Below are positions 1 through 8,554 of a stretch of DNA of 22,626 bases, piece by piece. Below the pieces are notes generated by a model. The model worked only from the letters and a program-made list of their open reading frames with translations, was not told the DNA's origin and made no database searches. The stretch covers positions 1-22,626 of the forward strand of contig QNBX01000065.1 in the NCBI GenBank assembly GCA_003644265.1, written 5' to 3'. The DNA comes from Planctomycetota bacterium. Its GTDB lineage: Bacteria; Planctomycetota; B15-G4. Made by a program: the position numbers and the translations under genes. How positions within the stretch are numbered: position 1 is the stretch's first letter; each line of letters starts with the position of its first letter.

Positions 1-566
1 ACGACGGTCAGCGCGTGGGGGTGGACGATGTCGCTCACCAGCACCTCGCCGGAGTCGACGTCCCGCACGAAGCCCGCGTTCGCGGAGCTCCAGAGCTCGC
101 CCTTCCTGGGCCCGAAACCGCAGCACAGCAGCCGGCCCTCGCTCTGGGCCAGGCCGTTGCAGTGGATCGAATCGGTGTCGCCGTCCGGGTGCTGCCAGAT
201 CAGCTCCTCGGCGTCGGGCGTCACGCGCAGCACGGCGTTCAGGCCGGTGGCAGCCAGGTACAGGTCGCCGTCTCGGGACAGCAGCGAGTGCCCGGCCATG
301 CTCAGGTCGAGGGTCCGAACGGCCTCCACGGCGAGGCTCTCGCGATTGAGGATCACCAGCTGGTTGGGCCGGCGCTGGCGCACGCCCACGACGGCGCCCT
401 CGTGGAAGCACAGCCCGGTCATCCCGTTGGCAGACGTGATGTCGGGGTGCTCGGTGGGCACGGGCTCGACGCCCCCCGTCTCGGAATCCACGAGATAGAG
501 GTACACGCCGGGATCGCGCAGGCTGGGCGAGGCGCCCTTGTTGAAGAGACTGACCAGCAGCTTCAT
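1..566 (-). CDS. Beta-propeller-like protein (DUF4915/TIGR03032-like), C-terminus cut off by window edge
   Basis: Read on the minus strand from ATG at 566, this gives an open frame of 188 codons that runs off the left edge. The protein begins MKLLVSLFNKGASP and has repeated beta-hairpin segments typical of propeller blades: GVYLYLVDSETG, GAVVGVRQRRPNQLVIL, GDLYLAATGLNAVLRV and ELWSSANAGFVRDVDSGEVL. There is no signal peptide, so it is probably cytoplasmic. The pattern resembles the DUF4915/TIGR03032 group, which often lies next to glycosyltransferases and sulfotransferases; that fits the divergent glycosyltransferase at 712 and the sulfotransferase further on. Exact function is unknown. The minus-strand reading is preferred over overlapping plus-strand frames because only it gives low-bias, recognisable protein. 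No clear Shine-Dalgarno precedes the ATG. The family call is from memory of the pattern and is moderate at best. Confidence 0.65.
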   Translation of the reverse strand, partial: MKLLVSLFNKGASPSLRDPGVYLYLVDSETGGVEPVPTEHPDITSANGMTGLCFHEGAVVGVRQRRPNQLVILNRESLAVEAVRTLDLSMAGHSLLSRDGDLYLAATGLNAVLRVTPDAEELIWQHPDGDTDSIHCNGLAQSEGRLLCCGFGPRKGELWSSANAGFVRDVDSGEVLVSDIVHPHALTV

Positions 567-661
567 GGGGCGCAGGCTACGGCGCGAGTGATGGAGCGGC
601 AAGAGTCGTGCGTCGGGTCGTTGGACAGGCGACGAACGGACGTGGCGACAACCGCGACTGC

Positions 662-688
662 TATCCTCCGAGCGCTCCGCCAGAGCGC
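662..688 (+). promoter_or_regulatory. Candidate -10 box and 5'-UTR hairpin before the glycosyltransferase
   Basis: TATCCT at 662-667 sits about 45 bp before the glycosyltransferase ATG and could be a -10 element; no convincing -35 box is visible. Just downstream, GCGCTC (672-677) and GAGCGC (683-688) form a perfect 6-bp stem with loop CGCCA, which would fold in the 5' leader. The region also separates two divergent genes. Confidence 0.3.
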
Positions 689-711
689 AGATCCAGACCC
701 ACAGGACGCCC

Positions 712-1440
712 ATGCCCAGCCCCACCCTCAGCGTCTGCGTCACCACCTTCAACCGCCTGCCGGTGCTGCCCATGCTGCTCGACAACCTGGCCGGCGTGGG
801 CGACGAGCTGGTGGTGCTGGACAGCCTCAGCGACGACGGCACGGCTGAGGCCCTGGCGGCGGACCCGCGCGTGCGGCTGGTGCAGCACGCCTTCGAGGGG
901 CATTACGGGCGCTACAAGAACGTGGTGCTGGACGCGGCGCAGGGCGACTGGATCCTGCTGGTGGACAGCGACGAGCTGCTGGGCGACGCCCTCAAGGCCG
1001 CCCTGCCCAAGGCCGTCGGCAGCCGCTGGGTGAGCCACTACAAGCTGCCACGCTACTGGTTGGCCCCCGGCATCGGCTGCGAGCGCCCGCGCTACGTTCA
1101 GGCCGACAGCCTCTACCCCGACTGGCAGCTGCGCCTGTTCCGCAACACCACGGCGTTTCGATATCCGGACGACGCCCGCGTGCACGAGCACTTCCCGCGC
1201 AAGGGTCGCGGCCGCGGGCGCAAACTGGCTGGCTGCCACCTGTTTCACCTCGACTTCCTGCTGAACGACCGCGCCGCGCGGGAGGCCAAGGTGGCACGCT
1301 ACGGCGAGGGCGGCGAGCTGGCCGCTGCCACCAGCCGTGTGTACCTCTACGAGGATCTGCCCCACCGCCTCGCGGCCTGCGACGAGCCGCTCTCCGGCGT
1401 CGACCTGACGCCGTTCATGGATGCCGCGGCGAAGGGCTGA
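712..1440 (+). CDS. Family 2 glycosyltransferase (WaaE/KdtX-like)
   Basis: A 242-residue GT-A fold glycosyltransferase, likely transferring a sugar from a nucleotide-sugar donor onto a cell-surface glycan at the cytoplasmic face of the membrane. The N-terminus (about residues 5-35) has the family opening SVCVTTFNRLPVLPMLLDNL followed by DELVVLDSLSDDGT, the nucleotide-binding strand and loop. GDWILLVDSDELL near residues 78-90 carries the DxD-type metal-binding motif. The C-terminal half, with RLFRN, RVHEHF and HLFHLDF, resembles the short LPS-core type glucosyltransferases. AGGA lies about 8 bp before the ATG and supports the start. It has no membrane segment. Its neighbours (a propeller-like protein diverging, a methyltransferase nearby) suggest surface polysaccharide assembly. 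Donor and acceptor cannot be read from sequence. Confidence 0.85.
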   Translation: MPSPTLSVCVTTFNRLPVLPMLLDNLAGVGDELVVLDSLSDDGTAEALAADPRVRLVQHAFEGHYGRYKNVVLDAAQGDWILLVDSDELLGDALKAALPKAVGSRWVSHYKLPRYWLAPGIGCERPRYVQADSLYPDWQLRLFRNTTAFRYPDDARVHEHFPRKGRGRGRKLAGCHLFHLDFLLNDRAAREAKVARYGEGGELAAATSRVYLYEDLPHRLAACDEPLSGVDLTPFMDAAAKG

Positions 1441-1449
1441 GACGCGGCG

Positions 1450-1623
1450 TCAGGTCCCCGCGACCAAGCTCAGCACCAACCAGGTCAATCCCAACCCCGT
1501 GGCAGCCAGCGCCAGCATGGGGAGGCCGAGCAATGACAGCCCCACGAACCCACGTTGCGGCCACGGGATCTCGCCCACCGGGAGCACCTCACCGCCGCGC
1601 TGCTCCATCACTTGCGTTGCCAT
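1450..1623 (-). CDS. Small single-pass membrane protein, 57 aa
   Basis: A short frame starting MATQVMEQRGGEVLP, with a soluble acidic/basic head of about 22 residues and one strongly hydrophobic segment (about residues 26-54, GFVGLSLLGLPMLALAATGL onward). It ends at the membrane segment. The purine-rich GAGAGGAACGAG directly before the ATG is a good ribosome-binding site and supports translation from here rather than from longer upstream starts. It converges tail-to-tail with the glycosyltransferase stop at 1440. No family is recognised; the layout (short N-in tail, one helix) is that of small accessory membrane proteins. Function is unknown. Confidence 0.55.
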   Translation of the reverse strand: MATQVMEQRGGEVLPVGEIPWPQRGFVGLSLLGLPMLALAATGLGLTWLVLSLVAGT

Positions 1624-1711
1624 CTCGTTCCTCTCCGACACGAATGAACACCCGCATGAACCCGTCGTAGCAACTCGTGGCGCGCCATTCACCCACAAAC
1701 CGTCGTGCGGC

Positions 1712-1808
1712 ACGCGCGAGAGGCGCGCTGTACGCATGCGAAGCGCACCGTACGCGCGCGAGGCGCGCCGGGAGCAGGCCGCCGCGTGAGCAGGCCGCGC
1801 GCGCTCAC
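1712..1808. repeat. Short direct repeats and an inverted GTGAGC/GCTCAC pair at the methyltransferase 3' end
   Basis: A 17-bp direct repeat (ACGCGCGAGAGGCGCGC at 1712-1728 and a copy differing at one base at 1752-1768) is followed by two copies of GAGCAGGCCGC (1772-1782, 1788-1798). Next comes a perfect inverted pair, GTGAGC (1786-1791) and GCTCAC (1803-1808), which overlaps the methyltransferase stop codon and could form a terminator-like stem. There is no T tract. The GCTCAC motif recurs in the arrays at 5764 and 8555. Confidence 0.5.
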
Positions 1809-2362
1809 TCCCCGTCGGGCAGCGGCTCCAGCACGAGCTCGAGCGTGCGCGCCGGGAACGTGTGGGCCCAGTGGCGCTCGTAGTTGCGGTGGCTGCTGCG
1901 ATGGATCCAGGCGCCGATGCGCCCGCGCAGTCCCTTGCGGAAGTTGAGCTTGTGCACGACGTAGCGGAACGCGTGGCGGCTGTATCCGCGATCACGGTCG
2001 GCCGTGCCCGCCACAAAGTAGTTGAAGCTCTCGAAGGTGCAGAAGCGTCGGTGCGTTGGGTCCTTGAAGGAGCTGTAGCGCGCGAAGTACGGCACCACGA
2101 TGTGAACGCGACCGCCGGGCTTTGTCACCCGGTGCAACTCATCCATGACGCCACAGATGTCGGCCACGTGCTCGAGCACATGCAAGCAGCGCACCTCGTC
2201 GAAGCTGGCGCCCTCCACTGGCCACGGCATCGACTCCATGTCGTGCACGATGTCGACGCCCGGCAGAGCCAGCAGGTCGAGGCCCACGGCGCCGGGCGTC
2301 TTGTGGGTGCCGCAGCCCACTTCGAGCATGCGCGCAGCGGGGGTGGCGGTGGCCGGAGTCAT
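1805..2362 (-). CDS. Class I SAM-dependent methyltransferase
   Basis: A 185-residue Rossmann-fold methyltransferase. It opens with motif I, RMLEVGCGTHKTPGAVGLDL (about residues 11-30), then DIVHDMESMPWP (motif II region) and RCLHVLEHVADICGVMDELH, the signature of the Methyltransf_11/class I group in which the conserved HVLEH segment lines the SAM pocket. GGRVHIVVPYFARYSSFKDPTH follows as motif III with an acceptor-side loop. The C-terminus (HRFCTFESFNYF, NYERHWAHTFPARTLELVLEPL) resembles methyltransferases found in polysaccharide clusters. I chose the ATG at 2362, directly before MTPATATPAARMLEVGCG; a longer start would add only a low-complexity tail. No clear ribosome-binding site is seen. 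Substrate unknown; a sugar or glycolipid is inferred from context. Confidence 0.8.
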   Translation of the reverse strand: MTPATATPAARMLEVGCGTHKTPGAVGLDLLALPGVDIVHDMESMPWPVEGASFDEVRCLHVLEHVADICGVMDELHRVTKPGGRVHIVVPYFARYSSFKDPTHRRFCTFESFNYFVAGTADRDRGYSRHAFRYVVHKLNFRKGLRGRIGAWIHRSSHRNYERHWAHTFPARTLELVLEPLPDGE

Positions 2363-2406
2363 GGGCGGTGATGATACCGAGCCAGGAGCGCCCGCGCCCC
2401 CGCCGG

Positions 2407-2499
2407 TCACAGATCGATCAGCACGGGCGCCTCGCCAGCACTGAGCAGGTCACGGAAGGAGTCGGCCGTGAGCGTTACGGCCTGTGTCGCGGGCGTCAT
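2407..2499 (-). pseudogene. Truncated thioredoxin- or rhodanese-like mini-ORF, 30 aa
   Basis: A 30-codon frame, MTPATQAVTLTADSFRDLLS followed by AGEAPVLIDL and a TGA. It lies 19 bp downstream of the PNPOx-like gene on the same strand. An excellent GGAGG sits 8 bp before the ATG. The sequence matches the first alpha-beta unit of thioredoxins (xxLTxxxFxxxxxxxxPVLVDF, just before the WCxPC site) and also fits the N-terminus of single-domain rhodaneses. No active-site sequence follows in any obvious continuation. It is therefore most likely the stump of a decayed or truncated gene, though the strong ribosome-binding site means a small peptide could still be made. Confidence 0.45.
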
Positions 2500-2518
2500 G
2501 AGAGCGGCCTCCAGCAGA

Positions 2519-3112
2519 TCAACGAGAGTGGAACAGGTGCGCGAAGGGTCCATCGGACTCAGCGGCAGACACGCTCACCTCGTGAGCGGTGAAACGAGGG
2601 CTGATGTGCTGGGGGCAGTTCCAGTCGAAGGCCTCGAGCGTGAACACGAACACACGCTCGACGCGGGCGCGGTAGTCGGGGTCCTCGACGCGCGCGGCCA
2701 GCGCGAGGTCGTCGGCTGCGGAGACCACGCGGCAGCGCGCCATCAGCTTGAGCCGGCGGCGGTTGGGGTAGTCCATCAGGAACAGCGCCACGCGATCGTC
2801 CGCGTCCAGGTTGCCGGTGCTCAGCAGCTGCTTGTTCCCGCGGAAGTCGGCGAAGGCCAGGGTGCGGTCGTCCAGCACGCGCAGGAACCCGGCCGACCCG
2901 CCGCGGTGCTGCAGGTACGGCCAGCCGTCCTCGGTGACGCTGGCCATATAGAAGGAGTCACGCGCCGCGATGAAGGCGCGCTCGCCCTCGCCCAGATGCG
3001 CGTCGTCCAGCTCGGCCGCGGCCATGGCGGCGGCGGGTCCGGCCACGCCGAAGCGCGCCTGCGCGGCGACGACCGACGGCGTGAAGGTGATCTCGTAGTA
3101 GCGGCGTGACAT
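2519..3112 (-). CDS. Pyridoxamine 5'-phosphate oxidase-fold flavoprotein
   Basis: A 197-residue split-barrel protein of the PNPOx-like superfamily, which binds FMN (or F420 or heme in some branches) and reduces or oxidises small substrates in the cytoplasm. The core runs through about residues 46-130: ERAFIAARDSFYMASVTEDG, WPYLQHRGGSAGFLRVLD, LAFADFRGNKQLLSTGNL and RVALFLMDYPNRRRLKLMAR. The W-PYLQHRGG strand and the FRGNKQ loop are typical of the general-stress/pyrimidine-utilisation type of this family rather than of true PdxH. The ATG at 3112 is chosen because the longer frame upstream is Arg/Ala/Pro-rich non-homologous sequence. It lies downstream of the AhpD-like gene on the same strand, separated by 205 bp. 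A redox or detoxification role is inferred from this pairing. Confidence 0.8.
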   Translation of the reverse strand: MSRRYYEITFTPSVVAAQARFGVAGPAAAMAAAELDDAHLGEGERAFIAARDSFYMASVTEDGWPYLQHRGGSAGFLRVLDDRTLAFADFRGNKQLLSTGNLDADDRVALFLMDYPNRRRLKLMARCRVVSAADDLALAARVEDPDYRARVERVFVFTLEAFDWNCPQHISPRFTAHEVSVSAAESDGPFAHLFHSR

Positions 3113-3277
3113 GGGCGACTCACGGAACGGGGGTGAAGCGGATGGCGAGGGGCGACGGGTTGGGCAAGCGAGCGGCCAGCGCGCAGGCTGAGCACGTGGC
3201 GCCGTTGGACCTGCGCGGGCGTTCGCTGCAGGACGCGCCGCCCAGCGCACGGTCGCCGTCGGCGAGCGCTGCACTGC

Positions 3278-3295
3278 CGCTCGCGCCGCCGAGCG
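3278..3295. other. Inverted repeat between the AhpD-like and PNPOx-like genes
   Basis: CGCTCG (3278-3283) and CGAGCG (3290-3295) form a perfect 6-bp stem with a GC-rich 6-base loop, about 22 bp past the AhpD-like stop codon. It could be a weak terminator or mRNA-end structure separating the two genes. There is no T run, so intrinsic termination is not certain. Confidence 0.3.
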
Positions 3296-3317
3296 CACGC
3301 TGGGCGCGCCAGCAGGC

Positions 3318-3872
3318 TCAGCTGAGCAGCGCGACCTCGGGGAAGTCGATGTCGATCTGGCCGATCTTCCCGATGTCGTTGGTCAGCGTGTTGAGAGCGA
3401 TGTGGCTGATGATCTCGACGATCTCGTCGCTGCCGAAGCCGGCCTCACGCAGGGACTGCACCTCGGCCGTGGTCACGTCGCCGCGGTGCTCCACCACCGC
3501 CTTGGCGAAGCGCACGGCGGCGTCGGCCTTGGGCTCCGAGGCCCCGCCCTTGCGTGCGGCCAGGATCTCGTCCTCGCTCAGCCCGGCCTTGTCGGCCAGG
3601 GTCGTGTGGGCCGAAACGCAGTACTGGCAGGAGTTGGTCTCGGCCAGCACCAGGGCCACGCGCTCGGCGATCTGCTTGTCGAGCTTGCCCGTCTGCAGCT
3701 TGCCGTTCAGGCCCAGGAAGCCCTCGAGGGCGGCCGGGCTGCTGGCCAGGGCACGCAGGAAGTTGGGCACGCCGCCCATCTGCAGCGCGATGCCGTCGAG
3801 CAACTCCTTGGTGCGGCCGGTGGCGCTGGCAGGGTCCACGAGCGGCAGGCGGCTGAGGGTGTTGGTGGTCAT
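3318..3872 (-). CDS. AhpD / carboxymuconolactone decarboxylase-family protein
   Basis: A 184-residue all-helical protein of the CMD/AhpD fold. The redox-active signature is intact: Glu78, Cys82-x-x-Cys85 and His89 in LAETNSCQYCVSAHT match the Glu, CxxC and His proton-relay layout of alkylhydroperoxidase AhpD. The flanking segments VDPASATGRTKELLDGI and GGVPNFLRALASSPAALEGF are typical of the uncharacterised peroxidase-related subgroup. It probably acts as a cytoplasmic thiol peroxidase or disulfide reductase. The ATG at 3872 has GGAG about 8 bp upstream. A near-consensus sigma54 promoter lies about 58 bp upstream and a sigma54 activator gene diverges from the same region, so its transcription is very likely activator- and RpoN-dependent. 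Confidence 0.85.
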   Translation of the reverse strand: MTTNTLSRLPLVDPASATGRTKELLDGIALQMGGVPNFLRALASSPAALEGFLGLNGKLQTGKLDKQIAERVALVLAETNSCQYCVSAHTTLADKAGLSEDEILAARKGGASEPKADAAVRFAKAVVEHRGDVTTAEVQSLREAGFGSDEIVEIISHIALNTLTNDIGKIGQIDIDFPEVALLS

Positions 3873-3929
3873 GGGTCGGTCTCCAGGTCTGGGTTGGCTC
3901 GGCGCGGCGTGCGCCGTCGCCGCTCCCAC

Positions 3930-3945
3930 TGCGAAGCCCGTGCCA
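3930..3945 (-). promoter_or_regulatory. Sigma54 (-24/-12) promoter for the AhpD-like gene
   Basis: On the minus strand this reads TGGCACGGGCTTCGCA. The sigma54 consensus is TGGCACG-N4-TTGCA; only one of the conserved bases differs (TCGCA for TTGCA). The invariant GG and GC are exactly 10 bp apart. Transcription would start near 3920, giving a leader of about 47 bases that includes the GGAG ribosome-binding site. The divergent gene encodes a sigma54 activator, as expected. Confidence 0.75.
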
Positions 3946-4029
3946 AAGCCGTTCCGGTGCCCTAAGTCAGTTCGCTTGAGGCGCTTACGCCTCCCAGGCG
4001 CGTTGAGCGTGCATCCCGAAATCTCGAGT

Positions 4030-4069
4030 CTTACGGAATCTCGTCACTTGGATAACGACATTTCGTAAG
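4030..4069. promoter_or_regulatory. Candidate activator-binding inverted repeat
   Basis: CTTACGGAAT (4030-4039) and ATTTCGTAAG (4060-4069) are inverted repeats with one mismatch in 10, spaced by 20 bp. A related half, CTTACGCCT, occurs at 3984, and AATCTCG is directly repeated at 4021 and 4037. The block lies about 85-125 bp upstream of the -24 box, the usual place for enhancer sites of sigma54 activators, and directly before the activator's own start, so it may also mediate autoregulation. Confidence 0.5.
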
Positions 4070-4077
4070 CTGCGCCC

Positions 4078-5709
<1,632 letters not shown>

Positions 5710-5763
5710 GCGCCCGGCCCTCGCGCCATGCACCAGCGCATGCGGTGAGCACCCGGCGCGCCC

Positions 5764-5841
5764 CGCTCACGCCTCGCGCTCACGCCTCGCGCTCACGCCT
5801 CGCGCTCACGCCTCGCGCTCACCTCTCGCGCTCAGCACTCG
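5764..5841. repeat. 13-bp tandem array, six copies, core CGCTCAC
   Basis: CGCTCACGCCTCG is repeated perfectly four times (5764-5815), followed by two degenerate copies (5816-5828 and 5829-5841). The unit is not a multiple of three and lies between two convergent genes, so it is non-coding. It may act as a bidirectional terminator region or protein-binding array, or be a slippage-prone minisatellite. Confidence 0.85.
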
Positions 5842-5857
5842 CACCCGCCGCCGAACC

Positions 5858-6676
5858 TCAGCCCTGCAGCGACGTGAGCCCCACCAGCCCCAGCTCCGGG
5901 CAGTCGACGCGCCAGGTCGCGGCCAGCTCACGCACCATGTCGATCTGCGCCGGCGTCAGCTCCTGCAGTCCGCGGCCGGCGACGCCCTTGTTGAAGCGCG
6001 CCTTGCCGCCGCGACGTTCGGTGGCTCGCGCCAGCCCGCGCGCCACCAGCTCCTCGTCGAAGGGCAGCTCGTAGAAGCGCAACACCTCCACCAGCGCGGC
6101 CTGCTGATCGGCGAAGAGCCGCTCGTAGGTCAGCCAGTGCGTCGCGATGTCGCGCCGCGCCTCGCGCCACGACATGAGGAACTGCAGGTACCACGGCAGG
6201 AAGTTGCGGATGATGAAGGTGAGCCGCGCCTGCTTGTCCATCTGCGCGTACTCGGCGTGCACGTAGCCGAAGGGCTGGATCGGCAGGCGCTCAATGTGAT
6301 CGTGCAGCGACGGCACAACGTCGAACAGGTTGCGCAGCATGATGACGGGCCGAATGCCGTGCGCGCGCATGATGCGCAGGTTGTCCCGACCGGCCTTGCT
6401 GTGGTGCTGCGAGATGCTGTCCTTGCGGCCGGCGACGATCAGCCGCTCACTCAGGTTCTGCTCGTTGTGACCGTAGGTCTCCACGGCGTGCAGCCCGCGG
6501 AAGCCCGTGATCTCCTTGAGCGCGTAGTAGAGGTAGGTCGAGCCCGACTTCGGAAAGCACGCGATGAACACGCGCTTGGGAGCGGGGCCGAAGGGCACGT
6601 TGCGCTGCACCCAGCCGCGCATGCCGCGGCCGGGACGATCGCCGGGGTCCTGCGGCGTGGGCGGAGCGCCGCTCAC
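5858..6676 (-). CDS. PAPS-dependent sulfotransferase family protein
   Basis: A 272-residue P-loop sulfotransferase. VFIACFPKSGSTYLYYALKE (about residues 36-55) holds the 5'-phosphosulfate-binding loop PKSGSTY. RPVIMLRNLFDVVPSLHDHI is the expected 3'-phosphate-binding region with the conserved Arg, and the C-terminal segment ARATERRGGKARFNKGVAGR supplies the late basic loop. It would move sulfate from PAPS to a hydroxyl, most likely on a glycan. I place the start at GTG 6676: GTGA overlaps the TGA stop of the upstream gene, the classic coupled arrangement. An ATG at 6622 would also leave all motifs intact (254 residues). The longer open frame upstream is only a shadow of the neighbouring gene. 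Substrate unknown. Confidence 0.82.
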   Translation of the reverse strand: MSGAPPTPQDPGDRPGRGMRGWVQRNVPFGPAPKRVFIACFPKSGSTYLYYALKEITGFRGLHAVETYGHNEQNLSERLIVAGRKDSISQHHSKAGRDNLRIMRAHGIRPVIMLRNLFDVVPSLHDHIERLPIQPFGYVHAEYAQMDKQARLTFIIRNFLPWYLQFLMSWREARRDIATHWLTYERLFADQQAALVEVLRFYELPFDEELVARGLARATERRGGKARFNKGVAGRGLQELTPAQIDMVRELAATWRVDCPELGLVGLTSLQG

Positions 6677-8385
6677 GGAGCGCTGCGCGTGGCGAGCAGG
6701 GCGACGCGCCGGCCCAGGGCGTAGTCGTTCTCGCCGCGCAGGCTCCTCGGTGTGGGGCCCTCGATGGAGAGCAGTTGGACGTCGAAGCCGGCGTCCGCCA
6801 GGCCAGCACACAGGCTCGCCTGGGTCAGCAGACGCAGCTGCCCCGTGCCGGGCAGGGGGCCGACGCCCAGCACGTCCTGCGGCACGAGCTCGTGCCCCGG
6901 CTCGGCCACGCGCGTGTCGATCACGAGAGCCTCGCGGGCCACGGCGGCCATGCGCTGCAACAGCTGCTCCGGATCGGGGACGGCGTGCAGCACGCCGGAG
7001 CAGAAGCAGAGCTCGAACGGCGCCGCGTCGTGGATCAGGTCCCAGGTGGCGTCCTTGCTCACGTCGCCGCGCACGAAGCTCGCCGCGCCCTCGGGCAGAA
7101 ACCCGCCCTGCTCCCAGTAGAGCCGCGCCTGTTGCACGGCGTCGAAACGCAGCTCGAAGCCCGCCACCCGCGCGACCCCGCGCTGGGCGAAGCGCGCGGC
7201 CCAATAGCCCTGGTTGCAGCCCAGGTCGAGCAACGCCTTGCCGCTGACGTCGTAGCGTGACAGCACTTCGTCGACCAGCAGCCTCTGGCGGTAGGCCACG
7301 CGCTCCTTGCTGGGTCGGCGGACAGGCTCCGAGCCCCGACCTGCGCGCACACGCAGCGGCCCCACCGTGACGTCGTAGTCCCAGGGATGCAGCGCCGCGA
7401 TGCGCTCCTCGAGCGAGCGCCCCTCGCCGTGGCCTCGCAACACGCGCGCACGCCGCCGCCGACGACGACGCCAGCGCGCCTTCAGGTCGCGCCCGCGATT
7501 CTCCGGCAACTTCTTCTCCCAGCTCTCGCGCTCCCAGGGGAGCAGCGAACCATCGACCTCGGGCGGCAGCACGCTGTTGAACAGCTGGTCCCAGTGGCTG
7601 CCGTAGTTCTCCTTCATATAGCGGCCGGCGAACTCGCGCGCGCGCTGCATGTACTCCTGGCGCGAGATGACCTTCTTGACCTTGCCGTAGGTGGTCCCGC
7701 CCAGGTGCTTCATGGTGACGCGGTCGGTGTAGGCCACGGTCCAATCTGCGGAGTAGAGCTTGAACGCCAGCTCGTGAATGGCGCCCCAGGTGTACTTGAA
7801 CTCGGGGTTCAGGAAGCCCACCTGCTCGAGGGCCTCGCCGCGCATGAAGATCGAGAGGTAGTCGGGATGAAACACAGGCCGCAGGTGCTCGCCCGGCTGG
7901 GTCTTGGCGTAGGGCAGCGGCGAGCCGGCGGGCTCCGACGGGCTCAACAGCCCGAGCCGAGGACTGCGCTCCATGATCGAGATCAGCTCCGCCACCGGGT
8001 CCATGTCGGTGGGGTACTGCACATCGTTCATCATGAACCAGTAGTAGCGGAAGCGACCCTTTGACAGGACGTGACGCAGGCCGACGTTGTGCCCGTAGCA
8101 CTTACCCTTGAAGTCGTCGTCGTCGTAGCGGATCGAGCAGTGCTCGCTGAGCTTGGCGGGGTCGCTGCCCATCTCGACCACGAAGGTCTCCAGCTTCAGC
8201 CCGACGCCCATGGCCCGCAGCTGCGCGACCTGCTCCGCCACGAGGTCGGGGCGGTCGCGGTTCACGATGATCACGGCCACGTCGCCGCGGTAACCCGAGG
8301 TGTCGTGGGCCAGGGGTGCCAGGCGTCCCTGCTCGTCCCAGATGCCCTCGCCCGGACTCGTCTCAGCGGTCGTCATGTCGGGCAC
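6673..8385 (-). CDS. Glycosyltransferase-methyltransferase fusion protein
   Basis: A 570-residue two-domain protein. Residues about 35-260 are a family-2-like glycosyltransferase: VAVIIVNRDRPDLVAEQVAQ, the acidic RYDDDDFKG, YYWFMMNDVQYPTDMDPV where ND-V replaces the usual DxD, and FKYTWGAIHELAFKL in the acceptor region. Residues about 300-318 form a very basic linker (ARWRRRRRRRARVLRG). Residues about 355-570 are a class I SAM methyltransferase with motif I LLDLGCNQGYWAARFA (385-400), GFELR (409-413) and LCFCSGVLHAVPDPEQLL, similar in style to CmoB/DUF1698 enzymes. It would add and methylate a sugar in one polypeptide. The first codon is GTG at 8385 with GGAG a few bases before it; ATG at 8376 is an equally possible start. 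Its stop overlaps the sulfotransferase start, so the two products are probably made together. Confidence 0.8.
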   Translation of the reverse strand: MPDMTTAETSPGEGIWDEQGRLAPLAHDTSGYRGDVAVIIVNRDRPDLVAEQVAQLRAMGVGLKLETFVVEMGSDPAKLSEHCSIRYDDDDFKGKCYGHNVGLRHVLSKGRFRYYWFMMNDVQYPTDMDPVAELISIMERSPRLGLLSPSEPAGSPLPYAKTQPGEHLRPVFHPDYLSIFMRGEALEQVGFLNPEFKYTWGAIHELAFKLYSADWTVAYTDRVTMKHLGGTTYGKVKKVISRQEYMQRAREFAGRYMKENYGSHWDQLFNSVLPPEVDGSLLPWERESWEKKLPENRGRDLKARWRRRRRRRARVLRGHGEGRSLEERIAALHPWDYDVTVGPLRVRAGRGSEPVRRPSKERVAYRQRLLVDEVLSRYDVSGKALLDLGCNQGYWAARFAQRGVARVAGFELRFDAVQQARLYWEQGGFLPEGAASFVRGDVSKDATWDLIHDAAPFELCFCSGVLHAVPDPEQLLQRMAAVAREALVIDTRVAEPGHELVPQDVLGVGPLPGTGQLRLLTQASLCAGLADAGFDVQLLSIEGPTPRSLRGENDYALGRRVALLATRSAP

Positions 8386-8554
8386 AAGCTCCGGATCGGG
8401 GTGCGGCGCGCGGCTGGAGCGCCGCCTCGTGGCCGGCGCGGGGGCGCTGCGCGTGGCGCCCGGAGGCCATCTTCGGGCATGGCGCCATGAGTCTCAAGAC
8501 GCGGGGCGCGGGCCACCCTGCCCGGCGCGCCCCCAGCGCCGCTCGCATCGCGCC

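Noticed and set aside
15..848. A 277-codon plus-strand frame at the left edge
   Set aside because: It is antisense to the propeller-like gene and then runs out of frame into the glycosyltransferase; the translation is compositionally biased.
2407..2409. TGA read as selenocysteine in the thioredoxin-like mini-ORF
   Set aside because: The sequence after the TGA does not resume thioredoxin homology, and no selenocysteine insertion-type stem is evident.
5764..5841. CRISPR array
   Set aside because: The 13-bp units are directly adjacent with no spacers, and no cas gene is nearby.
5858..8101. A 747-codon minus-strand open frame covering both the sulfotransferase and most of the fusion gene
   Set aside because: Only its last 272 residues look like protein; the rest is Arg/Ala/Gly-rich sequence overlapping the well-supported glycosyltransferase-methyltransferase in another frame. 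High GC makes long spurious frames common here.
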